From assembly GCA_007692755.1 (NCBI GenBank), contig REBL01000114.1, positions 1 through 40,944 on the forward strand: a stretch of 40,944 nucleotides of DNA, in the 5' to 3' direction. The position numbers were made by a program, and so were the translations under genes. The notes beneath the pieces are model-generated. The model was given only the letters and a program-made list of their open reading frames with translations, had not been told where the DNA came from and did not search any database. Below are positions 33,230 through 40,944 of this stretch, piece by piece. Position 1 is the first letter of the stretch. Each line of letters starts with the position of its first letter. The stretch is from Nodularia sp. (in: cyanobacteria) (GTDB lineage Bacteria > Cyanobacteriota > Cyanobacteriia > Cyanobacteriales > Nostocaceae).

Positions 33230-35986
33230 GTGCATAATGTGAATTACGAGGTAATTGTACAGATTTTAGGGCGATCGCCCCAAGGCTTCACCCCATTTGA
33301 AATTTTAGACCACCTTCTGGCTCTACCCCAGTATCAAGGACGTAGCAGAAGTAGTATTTTTGCTGAACTATTGCCTGTCCTTCAAAGTTTACGAGATTCC
33401 CAAGAAGTTGCTCATGTTTCTCCCCGTTGGGTGCTAGTGGAGACTCAGGAAAAAACGTCAGGAGAACTTAGTAATGAGTTTATAGGTACAGTAAGTTCAG
33501 AGGAAACTAGTGAAACTGAAGCTCCATTTACACTAAATCGATTTGATGAAGACAAATGTACTGACCTTAAGGAATGGACACCCGATGTTAGTAATGAAGT
33601 TTTGTTAAGACTACCTCGTTCTGTTTCTTTTGAAACTCAGATAGATATAGATAAGGATAAAGACACTGAGTTAGGAGAATTACTCGGAACCGACAATCTA
33701 TTTCCTGAAGAAATGTCAACAGGAGAATCTTTACAAGAATATTTGTATGATCTGTTGGATAATTTAACTAACCTGGCTAATTTTACTAACCGCGAGCGTG
33801 ATGTAATTATGCTACGGTTTGGTTTATTAAATGGTCATACTTGCTCTTTAACAGAAATTGGATGCATTTTTGACGTAACGCGAGAACGGGTACGCCAAAT
33901 TGAATCAAAAGCCAAAAAAAAATTGAATAAAGTTAATAAGAAAAGTTTTTTGTTAAAAATTAGGCAGATAGCAATTGAAGCTCTCCGTTCTGCTGGTTGC
34001 ATTAATAATATTGAGGAATGGTGTGAAGATATAGCCCAGATATATCCTCGTAGTCAAATTTTGGGAAATCTGGAAGTGTCTGTTTTGGATTGTCTAGTGT
34101 TGGAAGATATGGAAGCAGATGTTTTGGATTGTCTGATTGATCTACAGGTGAAGATTCATGTACCATCATTTATTTTATGGATTATAGACTTTATTCCTGA
34201 AATACATAGTATTCAGATTTCGGCAGAGCAATTTTTTTATATAGCTCCATTTACTAACCAAGTATTTGAAAATATACAAGTGCGTTTGATAGAGTTTTGG
34301 AAAGAACAAAGATTTAGCGATCGCTCTCAACTTAACGAAATCATACTACCTCTTTTACCTGAAGAAATTACTAATTATGAGCAAGCTACAAATACTTTAA
34401 TTAAAGCCTGCTGCAATGAGCCTATTCCGGGCATATTAAGCAAAAAACAATGGAATTTATCAGATTATGCCTACTATGTTATATATGAGGCAGGGAAAGC
34501 CCTTCACTTCTCAGAAATAGGTCAACGAATCAAACAGCTAAAGCCTGACTGGAAAGCAGATAATCTAAAAAGGGCTGCACAGGGATTAGTGGATAGACAT
34601 CCAGATATTATCCGTTCCGGTAGTGGTACTTATGGACTGCGAGAGTGGGGGACTATGGAATACGGTCACTTTCGTGAAGTCTTGCTTGACTATCTCAGTA
34701 AACAGTCTTTACCTGTAGATCCTGAAGATATCTACATTGATTTGAGTCAATCCTATGTAGTTACTCGACCTACAGTCACAATGAACTTAAGTTTTCACCC
34801 AAATCTATTCAAAAAATTTGGGCGTAGCAATTTATATGGAGTTCCAGGAAGACTTTACGAATTACCTGAACAAAATTTAATAAATTTATTAGTTGCTAAA
34901 CTTGAAGCTAGTCCTGTTACATTATCGGACTTAGAACAAGATATTGACCTGAGTGAGTATGACGCTAAAACCATATATTTATACTTAAATGTCAGTCCTA
35001 TTTTTTGTCAAACTGCTTCTAATAAAGAAAGGAAATTCGCTTTATCCATTGAGGGGAAACGCCAGTATAAACCTGGAGACGGTTCAAAGATAGTCGCAAA
35101 TATTTTCAATCAAATCTGTGAACCTCTTCATGCCAAAGATATTCTGAACCTCATTCGTAATTCCTATGCTTATCCGCCAGGTGAACAGGCATTTTGGCGC
35201 ATACTGACTGAAGAGGAAGATTATATTTCTATCGCAGAAGCTATCTTTATCCCACAGAAATGGTGGAGTGATGAAACGCTGAATTTTAATTTAGAAGACC
35301 TAGACACAGAAAGATTACGAGAAATTGCTTTATTTACTGTTGGTTCTAAACGTCAACCACCGCCTGCCGATATACTATTTGATTGGCTTAACTTTTGCTA
35401 TCGAAATCGCTTTTTCTATCGCGGTTCATTAGTTTTCGCTCAAATTAATCTGAGTGAACTTTCAGATAAAAAAGCACAAATCACTCGCAAGATTGGTCAA
35501 GTCTGCCAACGAAATGGTGATACTTCAGTGCTTGCTATAGGGCAAGATGCTAACAGTGAGGAAGTTGAACGTATTCTCCGTCTAGACCTTGAAGATTTGC
35601 AACAGCAGGCTCAATCTGTCCAGCGTACTCAATCAAAAGGTCTAGCCTCTATACAAGATGGCCAGTACCGCGTTCGCTATGTTGGTGTTGGTGTTGAAGT
35701 TCACATTACCAAATATGGGGGAACAGATAACCCGTGCGCCAGTGTTCTACAAGTTCTGGTTAATAGCGAACTATACGACCCCAGCCGACACAATCCAATT
35801 CCTGCGAATACTGCGACTATCGAGCAACGACGGGAAGCATTGCAAAAGCTCTATAAAGCCAAATTGACAGCATACGGGCAGGTTGATTCATACCTGCAAG
35901 TTGCAATTGGTTCACGACCAAGTTGGGGTATCGGTTATCGTCAGATGGAACCTATCACAGAACAAGCAACGGAGGATGTTGCATGA
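33230..35986 (+). CDS. Large protein with sigma-70 region-4-like and HARE-HTH-like domains, in the PglX position
   Basis: A 918-residue protein, GTG at 33230 (another GTG at 33239). The N-terminus (1-70) looks like a winged helix. About residues 185-240 contain FTNRERDVIMLRFGL and SLTEIGCIFDVTRERVRQIE, a clear sigma-70 region-4-type helix-turn-helix. About 405-470 (YYVIYEAGKALHFSEIGQRI, then IIRSGSGTYGLREWG) match a HARE-HTH winged helix, as in RNA-polymerase delta subunits and chromatin proteins. The C-terminal 300 residues are unrecognised. It is not a normal sigma factor (no regions 2-3 and far too large). It lies between BrxC and PglZ, where the PglX methyltransferase usually is, and overlaps pglZ by 4 bp. 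It might read DNA or bind RNA polymerase for the BREX machinery; this is inference. Confidence 0.75.
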   Translation: MHNVNYEVIVQILGRSPQGFTPFEILDHLLALPQYQGRSRSSIFAELLPVLQSLRDSQEVAHVSPRWVLVETQEKTSGELSNEFIGTVSSEETSETEAPFTLNRFDEDKCTDLKEWTPDVSNEVLLRLPRSVSFETQIDIDKDKDTELGELLGTDNLFPEEMSTGESLQEYLYDLLDNLTNLANFTNRERDVIMLRFGLLNGHTCSLTEIGCIFDVTRERVRQIESKAKKKLNKVNKKSFLLKIRQIAIEALRSAGCINNIEEWCEDIAQIYPRSQILGNLEVSVLDCLVLEDMEADVLDCLIDLQVKIHVPSFILWIIDFIPEIHSIQISAEQFFYIAPFTNQVFENIQVRLIEFWKEQRFSDRSQLNEIILPLLPEEITNYEQATNTLIKACCNEPIPGILSKKQWNLSDYAYYVIYEAGKALHFSEIGQRIKQLKPDWKADNLKRAAQGLVDRHPDIIRSGSGTYGLREWGTMEYGHFREVLLDYLSKQSLPVDPEDIYIDLSQSYVVTRPTVTMNLSFHPNLFKKFGRSNLYGVPGRLYELPEQNLINLLVAKLEASPVTLSDLEQDIDLSEYDAKTIYLYLNVSPIFCQTASNKERKFALSIEGKRQYKPGDGSKIVANIFNQICEPLHAKDILNLIRNSYAYPPGEQAFWRILTEEEDYISIAEAIFIPQKWWSDETLNFNLEDLDTERLREIALFTVGSKRQPPPADILFDWLNFCYRNRFFYRGSLVFAQINLSELSDKKAQITRKIGQVCQRNGDTSVLAIGQDANSEEVERILRLDLEDLQQQAQSVQRTQSKGLASIQDGQYRVRYVGVGVEVHITKYGGTDNPCASVLQVLVNSELYDPSRHNPIPANTATIEQRREALQKLYKAKLTAYGQVDSYLQVAIGSRPSWGIGYRQMEPITEQATEDVA

Positions 35987-38538
35987 GTATTCCCAGTCAG
36001 CTCGATGACTACACCCTTCAGTGGCTGACCAAATTACCCAAAGCTGCCAAATTGGTTCTTTGGCTAGATCCTTATTCCTTATTGGAACTAGCAGACCATT
36101 TAGTTGATAATCGGGGTAAGTCCTGGCAAATTCTTTCCTACCGAGGAGATGATTTTCGCTTTCGCGCCAGACTCAACCATCTGGACAAAACCCAACCCAT
36201 AATCATTTGGATACGTCCACCAATCGGCAAAGTCAGCCCGCTTCTCGACTTAACGTATTTGGCAGACTTACTCAATCGTCACGATGGCATTCTTGACCTG
36301 CGTTTAGAAAGCATTCTTGCAGAACTGACACCCTACAAAGCTTGGCCATCTGACTTAGCTACCCAAGGCAACCTAGCGTCACCACACTTAGGGGCATTAG
36401 CTAATGCGGCAAAACTTTTTCACCACATTACTAACAAATCTGTCCTCAATAGCCATGATCTGAAATTGCTGTTGTTGCATATCCGTCAACCAGAACTGAC
36501 TCTAGAACTACTATGCAACATCCCCAGCCAAAGCCCAGCAAGTCTTCTAACTTGGTATCTGCAAATCATTTTGACCACGCCTAGCAATGACCTCAACCCC
36601 TCCTTGGTTGAACTAATTGGCGGTTTCCCTATGCCAGCTGAGTTTCTTGAATTTCCAGCAGCTGACCTGATCTGCTTTGCCTACGCCTACCATGCAGCAA
36701 CGGTAATGCTCACACCTCAAGCGGTTGATCGCCTGCTCTGGCTACCCCGTTTGTCGAGCAATAGCTTGTCTATAATCCAATCAGCTCTGATGTTGCTTCA
36801 AGATGATAAAACCACCTGGACAACTTTCTTGACCAGAGCCGAGCAACTTTTAACAGTTGAAAAACTGAGCGATTTAGTTCGGCAGTTTACCGCTACAAAG
36901 CAAGAAATTGCCAGCAGAACTGACCTGTCAGGAATTTGGGTGGCAGCAGTTTGTATTGCAATTGAGGAAAGCAGACCCCTAGAAGAATTTGACCCAGATG
37001 TTTACACCCCTCGTCCCCTAATTGGCAACTACTGCGATGTAGCTCAAACCCTGCAACAAGCCTTAGCAGTGAGTCGGAAGGTGGATAGTCATCTATCTCA
37101 ATCACCTCCTGTCTTCAATGACATTTCTGACTTACTTAAGTGGTATCGCACTGAGAAAATCCACATTCAGGAATTGGAAATTTCTCGTGCTATCCGTGGC
37201 GTTATTAAGTTGAAACAACTTCCAGGACAATTATTGGAGAACATTATTAGACATCTCCGCAATTTGCGATCGCAGTGGCGAGATTTCCTAAACCTCCTAG
37301 ATGAAAATTTGGCTGATTTAGTAACAGGCTCTCAATGGTCTAAGTTTTGCCATCATCCCCGCCATTCAACTCAATTTCTCTCAGATGCTCTGCCGTCTTC
37401 GATTCCTAATAATAGTCGGGTTTGGTTTTTAATATTTGACGGTATGAGACTAGATTCTTGGGATCTAGTTATCCGTCCTATTCTAGAAGACCAGTTTCAG
37501 ATTCAAGAAAAACTTTATCTAACTTCTCTACCATCTATCACTGATATCGCTCGTATTGCTTTGATTGCAGGCACAACTCCCGAACAGTGGAAAAATTCTT
37601 CGGGTATGTTTACAAAAAACCATAATTTTCTTGCAGCTAAAAAGTTTAATATTCCCCCAGATCACCGCGACCAAGAACTCCAAATTATTGTCCGCTCTGA
37701 AACAGTCGAAGGTCAGCTGAAATTAGGGCTTGGCGAAGAAGATGCTAAAAAATACAACATTCTCATTTACAACGTCAGTGATGATTGGATTCACAACTGG
37801 CGCGATGACCTTGCCAGTCTCAATGATTTTATTCAAAAAACTTTAGTGGAATCTGTACTGCCAGATTTGAAATCTCGCATTAATCCCCAAGATATTGTTG
37901 TCCTTTCTAGTGATCACGGATTTGTAGAACTCGAAGCGCAAGATCAAATCAAAATCACCCAGATTAACAGCCATGATATTCGCTATCGCTACCTGAAAAC
38001 AGACCAGCCTATCCACGGTAAGACCCTTAGCTACGGTCGTTCTGAGTCTACCTATCAAGTTGCAGTGGGACGGCAATGGTTTAATCGCCCTGATAGCCAT
38101 AAAATGGAGCGGTTCACTCATGGTGGCATTTCTTTAGATGAAATGGTTGTGCCAGGGGCAATCCTTAAACCCATAGCCAAACAAATTCGTAAACTCGAAT
38201 TACTTAATTTACCAAGCCAGCTACTGGGGCGCGAAGATGAAGAAATTAAATTAGTGTTCTCCATTCTTAATAGTGGCACACAACGCAACTCGTTTCTTCT
38301 TAATTGGCGCATTGATGATGACCAGCCCCAGTTTCTACAGCAAGAACTGGCAGCAGGTACACAGAATCCTCTGACTCTCGCTTTCTTAGCTCATCTTGGT
38401 CAGCAAATTTTGACGATTGAACTCCTAGACACCGAAGGAACTCGCCATGCTATAAGCCGTATCTCTCTGCAAGTTTCTGCTCGTCGCGATAAAGTTGAAT
38501 TTTCAGATCCACTAGCCGGACTAGACTTTAATGATTAG
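35983..38538 (+). CDS. pglZ: PglZ, BREX alkaline-phosphatase-superfamily protein
   Basis: The start is ATG 35983 (851 residues), with GGAGG at 35971-35975 and an ATGA overlap with the upstream stop. An ORF start at 35923 inside the previous gene is less likely. The PglZ core has WFLIFDGMRLDSWD near residue 485 (the metal-binding Asp), LPSITDIARIALIAG and IVVLSSDHGFVEL near 640 (the second DH metal site). HGGISLDEMVVPGAIL follows, and the C-terminal tail is beta-rich. PglZ is the one gene shared by nearly all BREX types, so it is the anchor for calling the operon BREX-like. It ends 39 nt before the BrxL-like gene. Confidence 0.88.
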   Translation: MSIPSQLDDYTLQWLTKLPKAAKLVLWLDPYSLLELADHLVDNRGKSWQILSYRGDDFRFRARLNHLDKTQPIIIWIRPPIGKVSPLLDLTYLADLLNRHDGILDLRLESILAELTPYKAWPSDLATQGNLASPHLGALANAAKLFHHITNKSVLNSHDLKLLLLHIRQPELTLELLCNIPSQSPASLLTWYLQIILTTPSNDLNPSLVELIGGFPMPAEFLEFPAADLICFAYAYHAATVMLTPQAVDRLLWLPRLSSNSLSIIQSALMLLQDDKTTWTTFLTRAEQLLTVEKLSDLVRQFTATKQEIASRTDLSGIWVAAVCIAIEESRPLEEFDPDVYTPRPLIGNYCDVAQTLQQALAVSRKVDSHLSQSPPVFNDISDLLKWYRTEKIHIQELEISRAIRGVIKLKQLPGQLLENIIRHLRNLRSQWRDFLNLLDENLADLVTGSQWSKFCHHPRHSTQFLSDALPSSIPNNSRVWFLIFDGMRLDSWDLVIRPILEDQFQIQEKLYLTSLPSITDIARIALIAGTTPEQWKNSSGMFTKNHNFLAAKKFNIPPDHRDQELQIIVRSETVEGQLKLGLGEEDAKKYNILIYNVSDDWIHNWRDDLASLNDFIQKTLVESVLPDLKSRINPQDIVVLSSDHGFVELEAQDQIKITQINSHDIRYRYLKTDQPIHGKTLSYGRSESTYQVAVGRQWFNRPDSHKMERFTHGGISLDEMVVPGAILKPIAKQIRKLELLNLPSQLLGREDEEIKLVFSILNSGTQRNSFLLNWRIDDDQPQFLQQELAAGTQNPLTLAFLAHLGQQILTIELLDTEGTRHAISRISLQVSARRDKVEFSDPLAGLDFND

Positions 38539-38577
38539 AGCTACAGTTATCTCCGTGAATGCTAAACTTTTGCCTCC

Positions 38578-40005
38578 ATGAATACCAGAAAGTCATTAGA
38601 CGAAAAAGTTCTTGCTCACTTGGGCGATCGCGTCGTTCTCAAGCCCCTGACCCGCTGGAACGATGCCTACAAAGAATTCCCTCGTTATGTCATGGAATAC
38701 CTGTGTGCTAGGTATGTTGACCCTGCCGATCCTAGTATAGGACAACACAAAATTGACAGACTCCTGAATGAACATTACGTTGGCTCTGAGGGCAAAGAAC
38801 TTATCAAAAGCAGAATTAAAGAGAAGGGAGAATACACAATCCTCGGTCAGTTCCAAGTTCGCCTCGATGCGTCTCGTGACCATTATTGGGCTGAAGTCCC
38901 TGCCATTGGTGAGAGCTATGTCCGTGTTAGCCCTAGTATTCTCCATAAATTTAGTGATGTGTTACTCACCTGCGGAGCTTGGGGAACAGCAATTCTTGAG
39001 TACGATTCTACCTACGAATTAGGTCGTAAAAAGTATCCCTTTTATATCAAGCAATTCACACCTTTCCAAGTAACTCGCTTGGATCTGGATGATTACATTG
39101 AAAAAAGAAGATTATTTACAACAAATGAATGGATTGATTTAATAATTACCTCTATCGGCTTTGAGCCGGAACGATTTAATGAACGAGAAAAATATTTAAT
39201 GTTATTACGCCTCGTGCCGTTTGTAGAGGCTAATTACAACTTGATTGAATTGGGTCCGCGTGAGACAGGTAAAACCTACACATATCGCAATACATCCAGT
39301 CACTCTTTTGTTCTTTCTGGCAGTCGTGCTACACCTGCAACTTTATTTTTTAACCAAAACACTCGTAAGGTAGGAATTTTAGGGCAAAAGGATATTGTCT
39401 TTTTCGATGAGATAGCTCACACAGAGTTTTCCGATGCCGCGAGTACAATCTCAGTACTTAAAGACTATATGCAAACCGGGCGTTTTTCTCGTGGGAATAA
39501 TGAATATAATGCTCAAGCTAGTATAGTCCTTGGTGGCAATATTGATACAGATATAAAAAATAAAAAACCTATAGTTAGCTATAAACACTTTTTTTCTGTG
39601 CTACCAGTTGACTTACAAGACACTGCTTTCCTAGATCGAATTCATGCTTTCCTACCTGGTTGGGAAATGCCTAAAATTCGTACTGAAAATTATGCTCAGG
39701 GATACGGCTTTATTACTGATTACCTAGCTGAAATATTTAACCGCCTGCGACGCACTAATTATTCTATAAGTATTGAAAGATATGCCAAAATAGAAGGTTT
39801 AACTAGCCGCAATCAAACTGCTATTCAGAAAACAGCAGCGGGTCTTCTCAAGCTCATCTATCCTCATCAAGATATAGATTCAATCCAGTATGAAGATTAC
39901 TCTCTCTGTATTCGTCATGCCATTGAACACCGCAGTCGAGTCATTGACCAACTGGCGATTATGGCTCCTGAAGAATTTTCAAGTAACTCTCTTAGAGGTT
40001 GTTAG
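38578..40005 (+). CDS. brxL: BrxL-like AAA+ protein, short form
   Basis: A 475-residue protein, ATG at 38578. Walker A is GPRETGKT near 226 and Walker B is DIVFFDEIAH near 272. Sensor-like sequence is SIVLGGNIDTD, and an arginine-rich AFLDRIHAFLPGWEMPKI follows. This is the BrxL AAA+ core. Long BrxL proteins (about 680 residues) add a C-terminal Lon-like protease domain. Here the ORF ends soon after HAIEHRSRVIDQLAIM, so that domain is absent. Short BrxL-like families of about 450 residues exist (I recall the TIGR02688 group), so this may be the natural form. BrxL acts with the BREX core, and its AAA ring may translocate DNA. Confidence 0.8.
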   Translation: MNTRKSLDEKVLAHLGDRVVLKPLTRWNDAYKEFPRYVMEYLCARYVDPADPSIGQHKIDRLLNEHYVGSEGKELIKSRIKEKGEYTILGQFQVRLDASRDHYWAEVPAIGESYVRVSPSILHKFSDVLLTCGAWGTAILEYDSTYELGRKKYPFYIKQFTPFQVTRLDLDDYIEKRRLFTTNEWIDLIITSIGFEPERFNEREKYLMLLRLVPFVEANYNLIELGPRETGKTYTYRNTSSHSFVLSGSRATPATLFFNQNTRKVGILGQKDIVFFDEIAHTEFSDAASTISVLKDYMQTGRFSRGNNEYNAQASIVLGGNIDTDIKNKKPIVSYKHFFSVLPVDLQDTAFLDRIHAFLPGWEMPKIRTENYAQGYGFITDYLAEIFNRLRRTNYSISIERYAKIEGLTSRNQTAIQKTAAGLLKLIYPHQDIDSIQYEDYSLCIRHAIEHRSRVIDQLAIMAPEEFSSNSLRGC

Positions 40006-40184
40006 GAAAGTCTAAATTCATACTAGGGTATGGAAGTAATGCACGAGCGCAACGCTCACAACTTCCCCCTCAACCTAACTATACCCCGACTTGGCTGCTG
40101 CTGATGTTGCTCCTGTTGCTTTAACTGCACCTGCTATCAACGGTTAATTCTTTGAGACATAGACAATAACTTCTCTGCAAGTTC

Positions 40185-40216
40185 AAAGCGCTCTTCCAAA
40201 TGGGAGGGCGCTTTTG
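40185..40216 (+). terminator. Intrinsic terminator, no obvious gene upstream
   Basis: AGCGCTCTTCC (40187-40197) pairs with GGGAGGGCGCT (40202-40212) through a 4-nt loop, with G-U pairs, and is followed by TTTT. The only coding trace upstream is a 20-codon tail ending at 40146, so it probably belonged to a gene lost from this spot. Confidence 0.6.
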
Positions 40217-40281
40217 ATTTTGGGGTTTAAAGGTAGGCGTATTACGCCGACTTACTTACTAGCTAATTTGGCACGATTAAC

Positions 40282-40755
40282 TCATGCGATAATTTCATGT
40301 TTTCTGCCATTATATTGATTAAATATTGAGCGATGGGATGAATAACCGAATTCATCATCGCGTTCTTCATATTGTCGAATCCAATTCTGTAGAAACTCGA
40401 ATGTTTGTGCCTGCTCCTCGATTGATTTGAATTTGTGCGGCTCCCAAGGACGATTGCGGTTATTTTCAAGACACTTACTAATACCGGGATTTAGGAAATA
40501 GATTTCAGTCGAGAATTCGATAGCAGCTTTGATTAGCGTGCTGTAGCAGCCTTCAATTACCCAAGAAATATTATTTTCTATGAAGTCTCGTAGATCCTTT
40601 GCTGAATCTTTTTGAGAACGCCGGATGGCAATTTGGTTTGGTTCCCAGACGATAGTATCGAGATCAAGAATTGGGATACTGAAGTCTTTACCAAGTTTAT
40701 TTGCAAGAGTACTTTTTCCCGAACCGGAATTGCCAAATATTAAAATTCGATACAT
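40282..40755 (-). CDS. Small P-loop kinase (adenylate/shikimate kinase-like, AAA superfamily)
   Basis: A 157-residue protein, ATG at 40753-40755. It begins RILIFGNSGSGKSTLANKL with Walker A GNSGSGKS, then PILDLDTIVWEP, a substrate-site pattern seen in the adenylate-kinase-like 'FlaR/topology-modulation' ATPases of this size. A WVIEGCYS strand and a SIEEQAQTFEF helix follow. The length is normal for a complete protein. It is transcribed from the right edge towards the BREX-like operon and is unrelated to it. Its substrate is unknown. Confidence 0.75.
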   Translation of the reverse strand: MYRILIFGNSGSGKSTLANKLGKDFSIPILDLDTIVWEPNQIAIRRSQKDSAKDLRDFIENNISWVIEGCYSTLIKAAIEFSTEIYFLNPGISKCLENNRNRPWEPHKFKSIEEQAQTFEFLQNWIRQYEERDDEFGYSSHRSIFNQYNGRKHEIIA

Positions 40756-40944
40756 TGTGGTGATTTAATTAAGATGCAGCCGAATGATTTTTAATTTTTC
40801 AAGCAGCTTAAATTATTAATTCCACCTTTTTTAGTCAAAAGTGGAATGGGCAATTGAAAGTGCTTTTACCTCTGCCTATCTTGGGTATTATTGGACAGAG
40901 TGAACATTTATTTCTTGACCAAGCCATCGAGTATATGAAATTGA

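Noticed and set aside
35923..35982. Upstream start for PglZ inside the previous gene
   Set aside because: ATG 35983 has GGAGG at the right distance and the usual 4-bp overlap; the extra residues look like read-through of another frame.
33230..35986. Calling the 918-aa protein a sigma factor
   Set aside because: Only a region-4-like helix-turn-helix is present; regions 2 and 3 are missing and size and context do not fit.
40821..40944. Open frame at the right edge with LPLPILGIIGQSEHLFLD-like sequence
   Set aside because: Only about 40 codons visible, no clear start and no motif; could be the 5' end of a gene but cannot be supported.
1..40944. CRISPR arrays, rRNA and tRNA genes
   Set aside because: No regularly spaced repeat array and no recognisable tRNA or rRNA sequence seen; the only clustered repeats are the 8-mers at 1677-2075 and the parA operators.

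Overview
The window looks like accessory DNA from a filamentous (Nostoc/Anabaena-type) cyanobacterium, probably a plasmid or plasmid-derived island. The basis is about fifteen copies of the cyanobacterial HIP1 octamer GCGATCGC, AT-rich coding sequence, a ParA partition cassette, a complete tyrosine recombinase, recombinase and TnpB relics, and no housekeeping genes. I could run no database search, so family names rest on motifs, gene order and gene length.

Layout. (1) 1-2050: plasmid-type genes: a P-loop ATPase cut by the left edge, and two overlapping minus-strand genes that may be joined by a -1 frameshift. (2) 2351-11401: two tandem effector/sensor gene pairs. The first is a small helical protein followed by a STAND NTPase. 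The second is a metacaspase followed by a TPR-GreA/B-C-PIN protein. All four proteins carry the same Gly-Asp-Asn-rich motif, at the C-terminus of each upstream protein and near the N-terminus of each downstream protein. This suggests prion-like or homotypic coupling in an NLR-like abortive-infection network. (3) 11482-13196: a strong hairpin, a tyrosine recombinase relic, and a two-gene operon encoding a double GIY-YIG protein and a DUF6884-type protein. (4) 13395-21366: a pPIWI-RE system: REase, DinG-like Fe-S helicase and PIWI protein, with a 260-bp duplication between the last two genes. (5) 21377-22474: a decayed TnpB and a HicA-like small gene.

(6) 22571-25164: ParA, a small partner protein and a tyrosine recombinase, preceded by palindromic operators. 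(7) 25306-27150: an Rpn-type nuclease, an ArsC/Spx-like protein and a ribbon-helix-helix/coiled-coil protein. (8) 27573-40005: a BREX-like operon, in order BrxA-like, BrxB-position protein, BrxC/PglY ATPase, a 918-aa protein with sigma-region-4-like and HARE-HTH-like domains, PglZ, and a short BrxL. There is no PglX methyltransferase; the 918-aa protein sits where PglX is normally found. A 191-bp MITE-like element with a 9-bp target duplication lies just upstream of it. (9) 40185-40755: an orphan terminator and a small P-loop kinase.

The region therefore reads as a stacked defence island (NLR/caspase modules, pPIWI-RE, a methyltransferase-less BREX variant, nucleases) around a partition/integration module. 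The two strongest candidates for something undescribed are the motif-wired effector/sensor pairs at 2351-11401 and the BREX variant at 27573-40005.
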